From NCBI GenBank assembly GCA_022793895.1, contig JAAWDS010000017.1, positions 1 through 64,000 of the forward strand: a stretch of 64,000 nucleotides of DNA. Reading direction: 5' to 3'. Source of the stretch: Provencibacterium sp. GTDB taxonomy: Bacteria > Bacillota > Clostridia > Oscillospirales > Ruminococcaceae. Below the pieces are notes generated by a model. It saw only the letters and a list, made by a program, of their open reading frames with translations, ran no database searches and was not told the DNA's origin. A program made the position numbers and the translations under genes. Shown piece after piece: positions 44,757 to 53,759 of the stretch (position 1 is its first letter; each line of letters begins with the position of its first letter).

Positions 44757-46193
44757 ATGGAATTTGAGCCTGTCATCGGTCTTGAGGTTCATGCGCAGCT
44801 CAACACCGAAACTAAACTTTACTGCGGCTGTAAAAACGAGTTTGGCGGGGAGGTTAATTCGCATTGCTGTGAAATCTGCACCGGCATGCCCGGCACGCTG
44901 CCCACCCTCAATCAGAAGGCGGTGGACTATGCGATTATGATGGGACATGCGCTGCACTGCACCATTAACAACGTCTGCAAACAGGATCGCAAGAATTACT
45001 TCTACCCCGACCTGCCCAAAGCCTATCAGATCTCTCAGGCGGATATCCCGCTGTGCGCGCATGGCTATCTGGACGTCGTGCTTGACGAGAGCTGCAACGT
45101 CAAGCGGATCGGCGTGACCCGCATCCACATTGAGGAGGATGCCGGAAAGCTGCTGCACGACGACAGCTTTCAGGGCACGCTGGTAGATTTCAACCGCTGC
45201 GGCGTCCCGCTCATCGAGATCGTTTCGGAGCCGGATATGCGCTCGTCCAGCGAGGCGAAAGCCTATCTGGAGGCTATCAAGGGGATCTTGGGCTACCTGG
45301 ACATTTCCGACTGCAAGATGCAGGAGGGATCGATCCGCTGCGACGTAAACGTTTCGCTGCGCCCGAAGGGAAGCGAGACCTTTGGGAACCGCTGCGAGAT
45401 GAAAAACGTCAACTCCTTCTCAGGCGCGCAGCGCGCCATTGACTATGAGATTGCGCGCCAGACCGAAATTCTGGAGAACGGCGGGTTCATCCTCCAGGAG
45501 ACCCGCCGCTGGGACGATGCGAAGGGCCGGACCTTCCCCATGCGCTCGAAGGAGAATGCGGATGATTACCGCTATTTCCCGGAACCGGATCTGGGGACGA
45601 TTGTGGCGCCGCCGGAGCATGTGGAGGAGCTGCGCGCCCTCATCCCCGAACTGCCGGGCGAGAAGCTGCTGCGCTATGTGAAAAAGTGCGGGCTCACCTA
45701 TTTGGACGCCAATCTGCTTTGTGAGAACGCGGAAAAATACCGGTTCTTCGAGCAGGTCATTGAGCTGGGGGGCTGCTCGCTCCAGGCGGCGGCCAACTGG
45801 CTGAACGGCGACATTGCCCGCCTCTTGGGCGAACGGCTGACAACGCTTGGCGCAACCAAGCTGACGCCGGAAAAGCTGGTCGGGATGATTCGCCTGATCG
45901 AAGAGGGCAAGATTTCCAATACGGCTGGGAAAACGGTGATCGAGGAAATCATGTTCACCCAAAAGACCGCCGGGGAGGCGGTCGAAGAGAAGGGGCTCTT
46001 GCAGATCAACGATACCGCCGCGCTGGAGGAAACGGCGCGCGCGGTGTTGGAGAAAAACGAGAAGGCAGTCACCGATTACCGGGGCGGTAAGGCGAACGCG
46101 CTCGACTTCTTAGTCGGCCAGTGCATGCGCGCATCGGGCGGCAAGGCGAACCCGCCGGCGCTGCGTGAAATTCTGCTCAAGCAGTTGGGCTAA
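44757..46193 (+). CDS. gatB: Asp-tRNA(Asn)/Glu-tRNA(Gln) amidotransferase subunit B
   Basis: The 478-residue kinase/transamidase subunit begins MEFEPVIGLEVHAQLNTETK and contains the family stretches CTGMPGTLPTLN, YFYPDLPKAYQISQ and the cysteine-containing zinc site (CGC near residue 23 and CCEIC). The helical and tail domains follow to the C-terminus (TDYRGGKANALDFLVGQCMR). The start is ATG 44757 behind AAGGAAGG. The frame upstream is not conserved. It completes GatCAB, needed when AsnRS or GlnRS is absent. Confidence 0.95.
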   Translation: MEFEPVIGLEVHAQLNTETKLYCGCKNEFGGEVNSHCCEICTGMPGTLPTLNQKAVDYAIMMGHALHCTINNVCKQDRKNYFYPDLPKAYQISQADIPLCAHGYLDVVLDESCNVKRIGVTRIHIEEDAGKLLHDDSFQGTLVDFNRCGVPLIEIVSEPDMRSSSEAKAYLEAIKGILGYLDISDCKMQEGSIRCDVNVSLRPKGSETFGNRCEMKNVNSFSGAQRAIDYEIARQTEILENGGFILQETRRWDDAKGRTFPMRSKENADDYRYFPEPDLGTIVAPPEHVEELRALIPELPGEKLLRYVKKCGLTYLDANLLCENAEKYRFFEQVIELGGCSLQAAANWLNGDIARLLGERLTTLGATKLTPEKLVGMIRLIEEGKISNTAGKTVIEEIMFTQKTAGEAVEEKGLLQINDTAALEETARAVLEKNEKAVTDYRGGKANALDFLVGQCMRASGGKANPPALREILLKQLG

Positions 46194-46257
46194 AGAAAGC
46201 GGCGGGAGCCCGCATGGGGTTCCGGCTCTTAACAAGTGAAAGAAAGGAAAGGCGTTT

Positions 46258-47451
46258 ATGAACTATAACTTTTCTTCGAAGATAGACGGCGTGAAGCCGT
46301 CGGCCATCCGTGAGATTTTGAAGATGTCCTCCGACCCGTCGGTCATTTCGCTGGCGGCCGGCAACCCTGCGCCCGATGCGTTCCCGGTGAAGGCGGTGGA
46401 GGAAATCACCGCCGGTATCCTGCGGGAAGAGCCGATTCTTGCGCTGCAATATTCCGTTACCGAGGGCTACCCGGCGCTGCGCGATACGCTGCGCGCCTTT
46501 GCGCGCAACCGCTACAACGTCATGGGGGAGGAGGACGATCTGATTGTCGTTTCGGGCGCGCAGCAGGGGATTGATCTGAGCTGCAAGTGCCTGTGCAACG
46601 AAGGGGATACCGTGCTCTGTGAGGATCCCTCCTTCGTCGGGTCGCTCAATGCCTTCCGGTCCTACAACGTCAACCTCGTGGGCATCCCGGTCGAGGAGGA
46701 CGGCATCTCGATCGAAGCCTTGGAGAAGGCGCTCCGGGAGGAGAAGAACGTCAAGATGCTGTATGTCATCCCCAACTTCCAGAACCCGTCGGGCGTAACG
46801 ATGAGCTGGGAGAAGCGCAAACGGGTGTATGAGCTGTGCTGCAAGCACGGTGTGATGATCCTGGAGGATAACCCCTATGGCGACCTGCGCTTTGAGGGAG
46901 AGGACATCCCGGCGATTAAAACGCTCGATGAAGAGGGGCGGGTCATCTATTGCGGCACCTTCTCGAAGATCCTCTCGCCCGGCCTGCGGGTGGGTTTTGC
47001 CATAGCCAACCGGGCGGTGCTGCAAAAGCTGGTGGTCGCCAAACAGTGCGCCGATGTGCACACCGCCATCCTTTCCCAGCTCATCTGCCTGCGGTTTATG
47101 AATGAATACGATGTGGAGGCGCATATCGGGCGGCTGTGCGCACTTTACCGGCAGAAGAGCGCGCTCATGCTCGGCGAGATGGAGAAGCATTTTTCCGATA
47201 AGGTGCGCTTCATCCGTCCGCAGGGCGGCCTCTTCATCTGGTGTACGCTGCCGGAGGGGAGCGATATGGTTGAGTTCTGCCGCCGGGCTACCTATGACTA
47301 TAAGGTAGCGGTGGTGCCGGGCACCGCCTTCACCGCGCACGAGGAGGATCCGACCACCTCCTTCCGGCTGAACTTCTCCACCCCGACCGATGCAAACATT
47401 GTGAAGGGCATTGAGATCCTTGGCCGGCTGACCAAGGAATTTATCCGCTGA
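46258..47451 (+). CDS. PLP-dependent aminotransferase (class I, 2-aminoadipate/MocR-like group)
   Basis: The 397-residue fold-type I enzyme shows ALQYSVTEGYPALRDTLRAF, VIPNFQNPSGVTMSWEKR and the PLP-lysine in CGTFSKILSPGLRVGF. This matches the LysN/Aro8-like class I aminotransferases that use broad keto-acid substrates. It is about 60 bp from gatB and 36 bp from trpS on the same strand, so it may share a transcript with both. The specific amino acid cannot be read from sequence. Confidence 0.88.
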   Translation: MNYNFSSKIDGVKPSAIREILKMSSDPSVISLAAGNPAPDAFPVKAVEEITAGILREEPILALQYSVTEGYPALRDTLRAFARNRYNVMGEEDDLIVVSGAQQGIDLSCKCLCNEGDTVLCEDPSFVGSLNAFRSYNVNLVGIPVEEDGISIEALEKALREEKNVKMLYVIPNFQNPSGVTMSWEKRKRVYELCCKHGVMILEDNPYGDLRFEGEDIPAIKTLDEEGRVIYCGTFSKILSPGLRVGFAIANRAVLQKLVVAKQCADVHTAILSQLICLRFMNEYDVEAHIGRLCALYRQKSALMLGEMEKHFSDKVRFIRPQGGLFIWCTLPEGSDMVEFCRRATYDYKVAVVPGTAFTAHEEDPTTSFRLNFSTPTDANIVKGIEILGRLTKEFIR

Positions 47452-47487
47452 AAGTCAAAGCTCGACTATTTTTTGGAGGGAACGGGA

Positions 47488-48501
47488 ATGGAAGCATCCG
47501 TAGCACCGAAACGGCCGGTTATCTTTTCCGGCATACAGCCTACCGGCATTTTTACACTGGGGAATTACTTAGGCGCTATCAAGAACTGGGCTCCGCTCCA
47601 GGAGGAGAACGACTGCATCTACAGCATTGTGGATGAACATGCGATCACCGTCCGGCAGGATCCGGCGAAGCTGCGCGAGAGCGCGCTGCGCGCGCTGGCG
47701 GTTCTCATCGCCTGCGGGATTGACCCGAAGAAGAGCATTCTTTTCATTCAAAGCCATGTCCCCGCACACGCCCAGCTCAGCTGGGTGCTCAGCTGCTACT
47801 GCCAGTTCGGCGAGCTGGGGCGGATGACCCAGTTTAAAGATAAGTCGCAGAAGAACGCCGACAATATCAACGCGGGCCTGTTCACCTATCCGGCGCTGAT
47901 GGCGGCGGACATCCTGCTCTATCAGACCAACCTGGTCCCGGTCGGGGAGGATCAAAAGCAGCACCTGGAGCTTTCGCGCGACATTGCGCAGCGCTTCAAC
48001 CATCTGCATGGCGACACCTTCGCCATCCCCGAACCCTATATCCCCAAGGTGGGGGCGCGGATTATGTCGCTGCAAGAGCCGCAGAAAAAGATGAGCAAGT
48101 CGGATGCGAATGTGAACGCCTTCATCACCGTTCTGGACGATGAGGATACCATCCTGCGCAAGTTCAAGCGCGCCGTCACCGATTCGGAGGCGGAGGTGGC
48201 CTACCGGGAGGGCAAGGACGGCGTGAACAACCTGATGACCATCTATTCGGTGGTGACGGGCAAGGGCTTTGAAGAGATCGAACGGGAGTTTGCGGGTAAG
48301 GGCTATGGAGACTTCAAGCTCGCCGTCGGCCAGGCGGTTGCCGATCACATGAAGCCGGTGCGCGAGGAGTTCCAGCGGCTTTATGCTGACAAGGCCTATC
48401 TCAAGGAGGTCTATAGGGAGGGCGCGGAGCACGCCGCGCACCTGGCCCGCCGCACGCTCGATAAGGTCTACCGCAAGGTGGGCTTTGTCCCGGCGAAATA
48501 G
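47488..48501 (+). CDS. trpS: Tryptophanyl-tRNA synthetase
   Basis: The 337-residue class I enzyme has the HIGH-type motif within PTGIFTLGNYLGA and the KMSKS motif as KKMSKSDANVN. The start is ATG 47488 behind GGAGGGAACGGGA; a TTG start 15 bp upstream is less likely. It charges tRNA-Trp, whose gene is at 37.2 kb. No T-box leader precedes it. Confidence 0.95.
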   Translation: MEASVAPKRPVIFSGIQPTGIFTLGNYLGAIKNWAPLQEENDCIYSIVDEHAITVRQDPAKLRESALRALAVLIACGIDPKKSILFIQSHVPAHAQLSWVLSCYCQFGELGRMTQFKDKSQKNADNINAGLFTYPALMAADILLYQTNLVPVGEDQKQHLELSRDIAQRFNHLHGDTFAIPEPYIPKVGARIMSLQEPQKKMSKSDANVNAFITVLDDEDTILRKFKRAVTDSEAEVAYREGKDGVNNLMTIYSVVTGKGFEEIEREFAGKGYGDFKLAVGQAVADHMKPVREEFQRLYADKAYLKEVYREGAEHAAHLARRTLDKVYRKVGFVPAK

Positions 48502-48520
48502 GGGAAGCAGGTAGAAATAA

Positions 48521-48562
48521 AAAGGGGTTGTAAAAACGCAGCGCGTTTTTACAACCCCTTTT
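48521..48562 (+). terminator. Terminator after trpS, bidirectional
   Basis: AAAGGGGTTGTAAAAACGC pairs with GCGTTTTTACAACCCCTTTT around a very short loop. It separates trpS from the convergent NifX-like gene. Confidence 0.88.
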
Positions 48563-48592
48563 CCTGTTTGTTTCGGATCCCGATACAACGCT

Positions 48593-49003
48593 TTATTCGC
48601 CGCATTTGCCTCCGGCGCAGCCGTGCATGTTCTCCCCGCAGTGTCCGTGCGGACCGTGATGCTCGTGTTCATGGCGGTTGCACTGGACGTCAGGGTTGTA
48701 CTCCAGCGTGCCCGCAAGCAGCGCTTTTACCGCATCGTCCGCCCTGCCGGTCACGCCGCCGTAGAGCCGGATCCCGGCCTGTGCCAAGGCGTCCTTTGCG
48801 CCGCCGCCGATGCCGCCGCAGATCAGCGCATCCACCTTCAGGCCGGATAGAAGGCCGGCTAACGCGCCGTGGCCGCTGCCGGCCGTACCGGCGATCTGCT
48901 CTGTAAGGATCTGTCCGTTTTCGACGTCATAAAGTTTGAACTGGCTGGTGTGTCCGAAATGCTGAAATACCAGTCCGTTCTCATAAGTTACGGCAATTCT
49001 CAT
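48593..49003 (-). CDS. NifX/NifB-type dinitrogenase iron-molybdenum cofactor-like protein
   Basis: The 136-residue protein opens MRIAVTYENGLVFQHFGH and contains LKVDALICGGIGGGAKDAL, the Nif-cofactor-binding fold (RNase H-like) seen in small ORFs of anaerobes. The C-terminus (about 110-136) is a His- and Cys-rich tail (RHEHEHHGPHGHCGENMHGC) that probably binds metals. No nif genes are near, so a role in iron-sulfur or metal trafficking is more likely than nitrogen fixation. Confidence 0.88.
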   Translation of the reverse strand: MRIAVTYENGLVFQHFGHTSQFKLYDVENGQILTEQIAGTAGSGHGALAGLLSGLKVDALICGGIGGGAKDALAQAGIRLYGGVTGRADDAVKALLAGTLEYNPDVQCNRHEHEHHGPHGHCGENMHGCAGGKCGE

Positions 49004-49196
49004 GATAAACGCTCCTTTTTACCTGTGCAAAGCTCTTTGTTTAGACCTGCTTTCAGTGGGGTAAGGAAAACTGCGGCAGGAGGGCGCGCCAAAAAAAAAC
49101 GCCGGTATTTTCCTTCCCAAGCCTGCTGTCCGCATGTGCTGATAATAGGATACCTCAAGGAAAAGGAAAAATCAAGCCGCCCTTTGGGCCGCTCCT

Positions 49197-50333
49197 TTAC
49201 CCTTCCAGACGGCAGAGGGTTGCCCCTGTGTAATAATGCGCAAGGATCTCGCGGTAGCTGGCGCCCTGGCGCGCCATATAGTCGGCTCCATATTGGCTCA
49301 TACCGACGCCGTGCCCATAGCCGGTAGCAGTGAAGGTAAAAGAACCCTCCCGATAGGTAATTTGCAGGCTGCTGCTGCGCAGATGGAAGAGAGTGCGCAG
49401 CTCCTGGCCGGAGAGAGCCGTTTCTCCAAAACGCGCCTCGGTGATATAGCCCGACTCCGATCGGGTGAGATTTTGAAACCAGCGGGCAGGATCCTCCGGG
49501 AGCGCCGTTTCCCCGGTAGCGGCAAGGAGCCGCTTTTCCACCTCCTCTTTGGAAAAAACCGCGTCCGTTTCATAGTCCGGCGCCAGGCGGTCTCCGGGGC
49601 TTTCCACCGGCGTGAGGTAGGAAGCGCTCCCGGTCCAAACCTTTTCGGCCGCTTCGGTCCTGCCAGCGCTGATAGCGTGGTAAGCAGCGACAATCGGCTC
49701 CTCCTGGTAAACCAGGATTTGATCCTCCACCTCGGCTACTGCCTTCTGGATTTCAGGATAATAGATCCCAAAATTCTCTCCATACATCTCCCGGACGGCC
49801 GCCTCGCTGACATACCCCTTGCGCGCGGCGGTATCGATCTCTAAGTAGGCCCCGTTTAGGGCCGGGTTCGGATGCGCCTTTTCCTGTTCCCGGCAGCGCA
49901 GCAGATAACTGTGCGCCGCAACCGCCTGCGCTTTGAGCGCTTCGGGATGGAAGGAAGGGGGCATCTCGCTACAGACGGCGCCAAGAACATATTCCCTTTG
50001 GCTGAGGCGGATGACCTGTCCGGCCGCGCGGTCATAGAGCAGTACCCATTCGGACATAGCGGCCGCCGTGCTGACCGGCAGCGCCGTCTCTTCCGTGCGG
50101 ATCTCCGGAGCGTCCGGAAGGGACGGGGGAGCGGATCCAGCGCCGGACTCCGCGCGGGAGCTGCCGCCGGAGGAGGAAGGAGCGCTTCCGGCGATATGCG
50201 GACGGGGAGTGGAAGAGGATCCGGAGGGGAGGGCGGGTAAAGGGGAAGCGGAATCCAGGCTGCCCAATTGTAAGAGGGGAACGGCGGCCATAAGGCAGAG
50301 CAGCAGAAGGGTGAGAAAGAGCTTGTACTTCAT
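49197..50333 (-). CDS. spoIID: SpoIID/LytB-domain protein (stage II sporulation protein D)
   Basis: About 378 residues from ATG 50333 (GGAAGGGAG upstream), with an N-terminal signal anchor (KLFLTLLLLCLMAAVPLLQL), a Ser/Pro-rich stretch to about residue 85 and the SpoIID lytic transglycosylase domain: YVLGAVCSEMPPSFHPEALKAQAVAAHSYLL, with the catalytic Glu, AYHAISAGRTEAAEKVW, and the terminal GYGHGVGMSQYGADYMA. It degrades peptidoglycan during engulfment and is strong evidence for a spore former. The Ser/Gly-rich linker is longer than usual. Confidence 0.9.
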   Translation of the reverse strand: MKYKLFLTLLLLCLMAAVPLLQLGSLDSASPLPALPSGSSSTPRPHIAGSAPSSSGGSSRAESGAGSAPPSLPDAPEIRTEETALPVSTAAAMSEWVLLYDRAAGQVIRLSQREYVLGAVCSEMPPSFHPEALKAQAVAAHSYLLRCREQEKAHPNPALNGAYLEIDTAARKGYVSEAAVREMYGENFGIYYPEIQKAVAEVEDQILVYQEEPIVAAYHAISAGRTEAAEKVWTGSASYLTPVESPGDRLAPDYETDAVFSKEEVEKRLLAATGETALPEDPARWFQNLTRSESGYITEARFGETALSGQELRTLFHLRSSSLQITYREGSFTFTATGYGHGVGMSQYGADYMARQGASYREILAHYYTGATLCRLEG

Positions 50334-50590
50334 ATTTTGAAACGCTCCCTTCCATTTGAGGCGAAGTCCTCCGGGTAGCCGGCTGGAGATCGGGAGCGGC
50401 TGCCGGAAGGAGCATACCGGCAGCGGAGAGTAGAAGCGTTCATTCAATTCATCCTTCCTTTTTATGAAATGCAGGAATAAATAGGGATAATTGCATTATA
50501 AAGGCGATGATTTTCCAATGCCCGTCCGGGTTCGCGGTACGGTCGCGCCGGGTAAAGAGCAGAATCAAGGTGAAATCCACATGATTGGCC

Positions 50591-50619
50591 TTGACTTCTT
50601 GCGGCTGCTGCGCTAAAAT
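50591..50619 (+). promoter_or_regulatory. Promoter of the citrate synthase operon
   Basis: TTGACT (50591-50596) and TAAAAT (50614-50619) are 17 bp apart. Transcription would start near 50626, leaving a ~97-nt leader and excluding the in-frame codons before this point as translation starts. Confidence 0.7.
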
Positions 50620-50722
50620 AGAAGATAATCATTTCCAGATGAGCGCGCCGGTTTTGCATGCAAAAGAGATAAAAAATGCAAAGTACGGCCCGCGCACTGG
50701 TGGAAAAGGAGTGGAAGCACTT

Positions 50723-52111
50723 ATGCCGAACGAAACTGCTGGCGTCCTACTGCCCCAGAACCCGTCCAACCAGCGCGCTATTCAATTTTTATGCGAGGAG
50801 TACCGGAAGTATAACCGCATCGATCCGGCGTATTATGATGTATATAACGTCAAGCGCGGCCTGCGCAACAACGATGGGACCGGTGTGCTTGCCGGGCTTA
50901 CCCAGGTCTGCAACGTGCATGGCTATGTGCTGGACGAGGGGGAGAAGGCCCCGGTAGACGGCGTGCTGACCTACCGTGGGATTAAGGTGAACGATCTGAT
51001 AGAGGGCTGTGTTCAGGACGATCGGTTCGGCTTTGAGGAGGCCATTTGGCTGCTGCTTTTCGGCCGGCTGCCCAACCGCGAGCAGCTGGAAACCTTTCGT
51101 GGAATCCTAGCCAGCCAGTGCGAGCTGCCTACCTCCTTCTTCGAAGATATTATCCTGAAAAACCCTTCGCGCAACCTGATGAATATGCTGGCGCGTTCGG
51201 TGCTCGCGCTTTATGCTTATGACCCAAACCCGGATTCCAACGAGTTTGAAAATCTCATCCGTCAGTCCATCTCGTTGATTGCCCGCATGCCGGTTATTAT
51301 GGTGGCCGCCTATCAGGTGAAGCGCCGCGCCTTCGAACGCGAAAGCCTTTATGTGCACGATCCGCGCCCTGATTTCTCGATCGCGGAGAATATCCTGCAT
51401 TCGCTGCGCAGCGATATGCAGTTCACCCGTGAAGAGGCGAAGCTGTTGGATATCTGCCTTATCCTGCATGCGGAGCATGGCGGCGGCAACAACTCCGCCT
51501 TTACCGCGCGCAGCGTTTCCTCCACGGGCTCGGACACCTATTCGGCCATTGCGGCGGCCATCGGCGCGCTGAAGGGCCCGCGGCATGGCGGCGCGAATTT
51601 CAAGGTGATGGAGATGTTGGATTTCTTAAAGGAAGAGGTTGCAAACCCGGACGACGATGCCCAGGTGAAGGACTTCCTTGCCCGGTTGATCCGCGGCGAG
51701 ACCGGGGATCGTTCCGGTCTGGTTTACGGCATGGGGCATGCGGTCTATACCCGCAGCGATCCGCGCGCGGTTATCCTTAAAAAATATGCGCTGCGTATGG
51801 CGGCGGGTACGCCCATTGAGCGCGAGTTTCAGCTGCTGGATGCGGTGGAACGCCTGACTCCAGAGGTGTTCGCTTCCATAAAGGGATCGAAAAAGGACAT
51901 CTGTGCGAATGTGGATATGTATTCCGGCTTGGTATATAAGATGCTGAAAATCCCCTACGATATGTATACCGCTCTCTTTGCCGCGGCGCGCACCACCGGC
52001 TGGTGCGCCCACCGGGTGGAAGAAGTGGTTTATGGCGACCGTCTCATCCGTCCGGCCTATAAATCGCTGGCAAAGGATCAGGCGTATCTGCCGATGGAGG
52101 AACGAGATTGA
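50723..52111 (+). CDS. Citrate/2-methylcitrate synthase
   Basis: The 462-residue enzyme condenses acetyl-CoA or propionyl-CoA with oxaloacetate. Motifs: LTYRGIKVNDLIEG, LHAEHGGGNNSAFTARSVSSTGSDTYSAI with the first catalytic His, and GLVYGMGHAVYTRSDPRAVIL with the second. It is of the bacterial Si type but longer than the usual 370-430 residues. The start is ATG 50723 (AAAAGGAG upstream). The downstream membrane protein begins on its stop codon. Confidence 0.9.
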   Translation: MPNETAGVLLPQNPSNQRAIQFLCEEYRKYNRIDPAYYDVYNVKRGLRNNDGTGVLAGLTQVCNVHGYVLDEGEKAPVDGVLTYRGIKVNDLIEGCVQDDRFGFEEAIWLLLFGRLPNREQLETFRGILASQCELPTSFFEDIILKNPSRNLMNMLARSVLALYAYDPNPDSNEFENLIRQSISLIARMPVIMVAAYQVKRRAFERESLYVHDPRPDFSIAENILHSLRSDMQFTREEAKLLDICLILHAEHGGGNNSAFTARSVSSTGSDTYSAIAAAIGALKGPRHGGANFKVMEMLDFLKEEVANPDDDAQVKDFLARLIRGETGDRSGLVYGMGHAVYTRSDPRAVILKKYALRMAAGTPIEREFQLLDAVERLTPEVFASIKGSKKDICANVDMYSGLVYKMLKIPYDMYTALFAAARTTGWCAHRVEEVVYGDRLIRPAYKSLAKDQAYLPMEERD

Positions 52112-52944
52112 TAGAAACCGCCTTTTTCATCCTTTTTAGCGCAGCGCTGTGCATATTGCGCGCGCTGTTGGGCCTTTGGGCTATCGACCCGGCAACGGGG
52201 TTTTATGAGGGATATATGCCGTTGGTGTTCCTGCAAAACGCACTTCTGGCGTTGGGCATGGCCGTTTTTATCGTTCATGCGCTCCAAGCGGCAGGAAAGA
52301 ACGGCCGGCCGCTCACGGCCGCTTGGATGCAGGGCTTGCCGCTGGCGGCGGCGGGATCGGTGCTGGCTGTTTGTTCGGGGGTCATGCTGATGCAGGAGCT
52401 TCTCCGGTTTACCGGCGGGGAAGAGGGCTCCGGTCTTATCAGCCTGACGGCGCAGGCAGTAGGGCTTGTCTCCGGTCTGGCGATGGCAGTGGCCGCCTTC
52501 CGGTTTCGCAGCGGCCGGGAGCGGGGCTGCGGCCTGTTGACGGCGGCGATCCCGGCGGTTTATATGGTACTGCTCACCGTGGCGCGGTTTCTTGCCTATC
52601 CCACCATTGCCGGCATTTCGGATCAGCGGTGGGAGGTTTGCGCGTTAAGCATGGGCGCCCTTTTTTTCCTCTATCATGCGCGGGCCTTGTCCGGTATGGG
52701 GGAAACCTCTGCACTTGCCTATGCGCGAGGCTGGGGGCTCTGCTTTGGCCTTATCGGGCTTCCGTTGTGCGCTGCGCAGCAGCTAACGGTGATGACCGGC
52801 GGCCGGAACAGTCTGCTGATGCCGGGGCCAAGCCGTTTCTCAATGGGGGTTCTTGCTCTTTATGCCGTAATTTTCAGTTGCGCTATCCGTCCCAAACAGG
52901 TGTGGAGTTACCGGCGCTATCCCTATTCGGACGCTTTCCGGTAA
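52108..52944 (+). CDS. Polytopic membrane protein of unknown function
   Basis: The 278-residue protein has about eight membrane segments (roughly 2-25, 35-57, 70-95, 110-130, 140-165, 178-196, 210-232, 248-265). It starts at a TTG whose last bases overlap the citrate synthase stop codon (TTGA), behind GGAGGAACGAGA, so it is translationally coupled to that enzyme. I recognise no family. Coupling to citrate synthase could mean a transport or sensing role for a related acid, but this is only context. Confidence 0.7.
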   Translation: MIETAFFILFSAALCILRALLGLWAIDPATGFYEGYMPLVFLQNALLALGMAVFIVHALQAAGKNGRPLTAAWMQGLPLAAAGSVLAVCSGVMLMQELLRFTGGEEGSGLISLTAQAVGLVSGLAMAVAAFRFRSGRERGCGLLTAAIPAVYMVLLTVARFLAYPTIAGISDQRWEVCALSMGALFFLYHARALSGMGETSALAYARGWGLCFGLIGLPLCAAQQLTVMTGGRNSLLMPGPSRFSMGVLALYAVIFSCAIRPKQVWSYRRYPYSDAFR

Positions 52945-53000
52945 TATTCTCTAGAGGGATCTGTCTATCTTTTGTTTTTATAGGGAACGCCTGTATCCAT

Positions 53001-53047
53001 AAAAAACGGGATCAAAATTCCGGTTGGAGTTTTGGTCCCGTTTTTTA
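53001..53047 (+). terminator. Terminator of the citrate synthase operon
   Basis: AAAACGGGATCAAAATTCC pairs with GGAGTTTTGGTCCCGTTTT and is followed by TTTT. Confidence 0.88.
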
Positions 53048-53089
53048 AGAAGACCCCTCTTTGGAGAAAGCCTCTTATTCAATTGGACG

Positions 53090-53118
53090 TTGACCGGATA
53101 TCTCTGACGTGATATAGT
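53090..53118 (+). promoter_or_regulatory. Promoter of the heptad-repeat gene
   Basis: TTGACC (53090-53095) and TATAGT (53113-53118) at an exact 17-bp spacing, 31 bp before the ATG. Confidence 0.75.
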
Positions 53119-53148
53119 AAATGTATCGAATGGAAAGGGGCTGTCGTC

Positions 53149-53523
53149 ATGAATTATGAGGAGAAGATCTTATCTCTTTTAGAGTCAATGGATGGCCGTC
53201 TAGGAAACCTGGAGCAAGAGCAGACGAAAATGCGCGAAGAACAAGTGCAGATACGCGAAGAGATAACGCAGATGCGCAAAGAACAAGCGCAGATACGCGA
53301 AGAACAAGTGCAGATACGCGAAGAACAAGTGCAGATACGCGAAGAACAAGCGCAGATACGCGAAGAACAAGCGCAGATGCGTGAAGAACAAGCGCAGATG
53401 CGTGAAGAGATGAATGAGAAATTTGAGGAGCTTTCAACAAGTTTGAAATTCGCATGGCAGGATATTAGCATTGTTGAGAAGCGGATCTGGAAGCATGAAA
53501 AAGAATATCATAACGTTGGCTGA
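53149..53523 (+). CDS. Heptad-repeat coiled-coil protein
   Basis: The 124-residue protein is almost entirely a coiled coil. Between residues 26 and 88 the heptad EQAQIRE is repeated about nine times with V/A and I/M exchanges. It is encoded by near-identical 21-bp tandem DNA repeats (about 53226-53415). The ends (MNYEEKILSLLESMDGRLGNLEQ and KFEELSTSLKFAWQDISIVEK) lack repeats. It has a good promoter and a GAAAGGGG ribosome site. The function is unknown. The repeat number could change by slippage. Confidence 0.75.
   Translation: MNYEEKILSLLESMDGRLGNLEQEQTKMREEQVQIREEITQMRKEQAQIREEQVQIREEQVQIREEQAQIREEQAQMREEQAQMREEMNEKFEELSTSLKFAWQDISIVEKRIWKHEKEYHNVG
53226..53415 (+). repeat. 21-bp tandem repeat array inside the coiled-coil gene
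   Basis: About nine units of GAACAAGCGCAGATACGCGA or close variants encode the heptad EQAQIRE. Unit length is a multiple of three, so gain or loss of units keeps the frame and only changes coiled-coil length. Confidence 0.85.
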
Positions 53524-53640
53524 CTCGTGTCCCCCTGCCGTCCGTTGGACGGCTTTTTGATGCGCTTCTGAGCGTTATACGGGAAAATCTAAACGGGATT
53601 TGCTCCTATAATTTGCTTGGCGATATTTTTTGACGGATGA

Positions 53641-53669
53641 TTGTAACGGTATTAAAAAAATAGTATAAT
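53641..53669 (+). promoter_or_regulatory. Promoter of the 569-residue lipoprotein gene
   Basis: TTGTAA (53641-53646) and TATAAT (53664-53669), 17 bp apart, lie 91 bp upstream of the start codon. Confidence 0.75.
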
Positions 53670-53759
53670 AATGGGGAGAACGGCTGTATCCTCTGCCGTT
53701 TGCAGGGGAGTCGAACCGGTTGTTTCAGCAAGAAGGTCTGGAAGGGAGTGGTCGGAACA

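Noticed and set aside
53226-53415. Short tandem repeats that could suggest a CRISPR array
   Set aside because: Units are contiguous 21-bp coding repeats without unique spacers and continue an open frame with good promoter and ribosome site.
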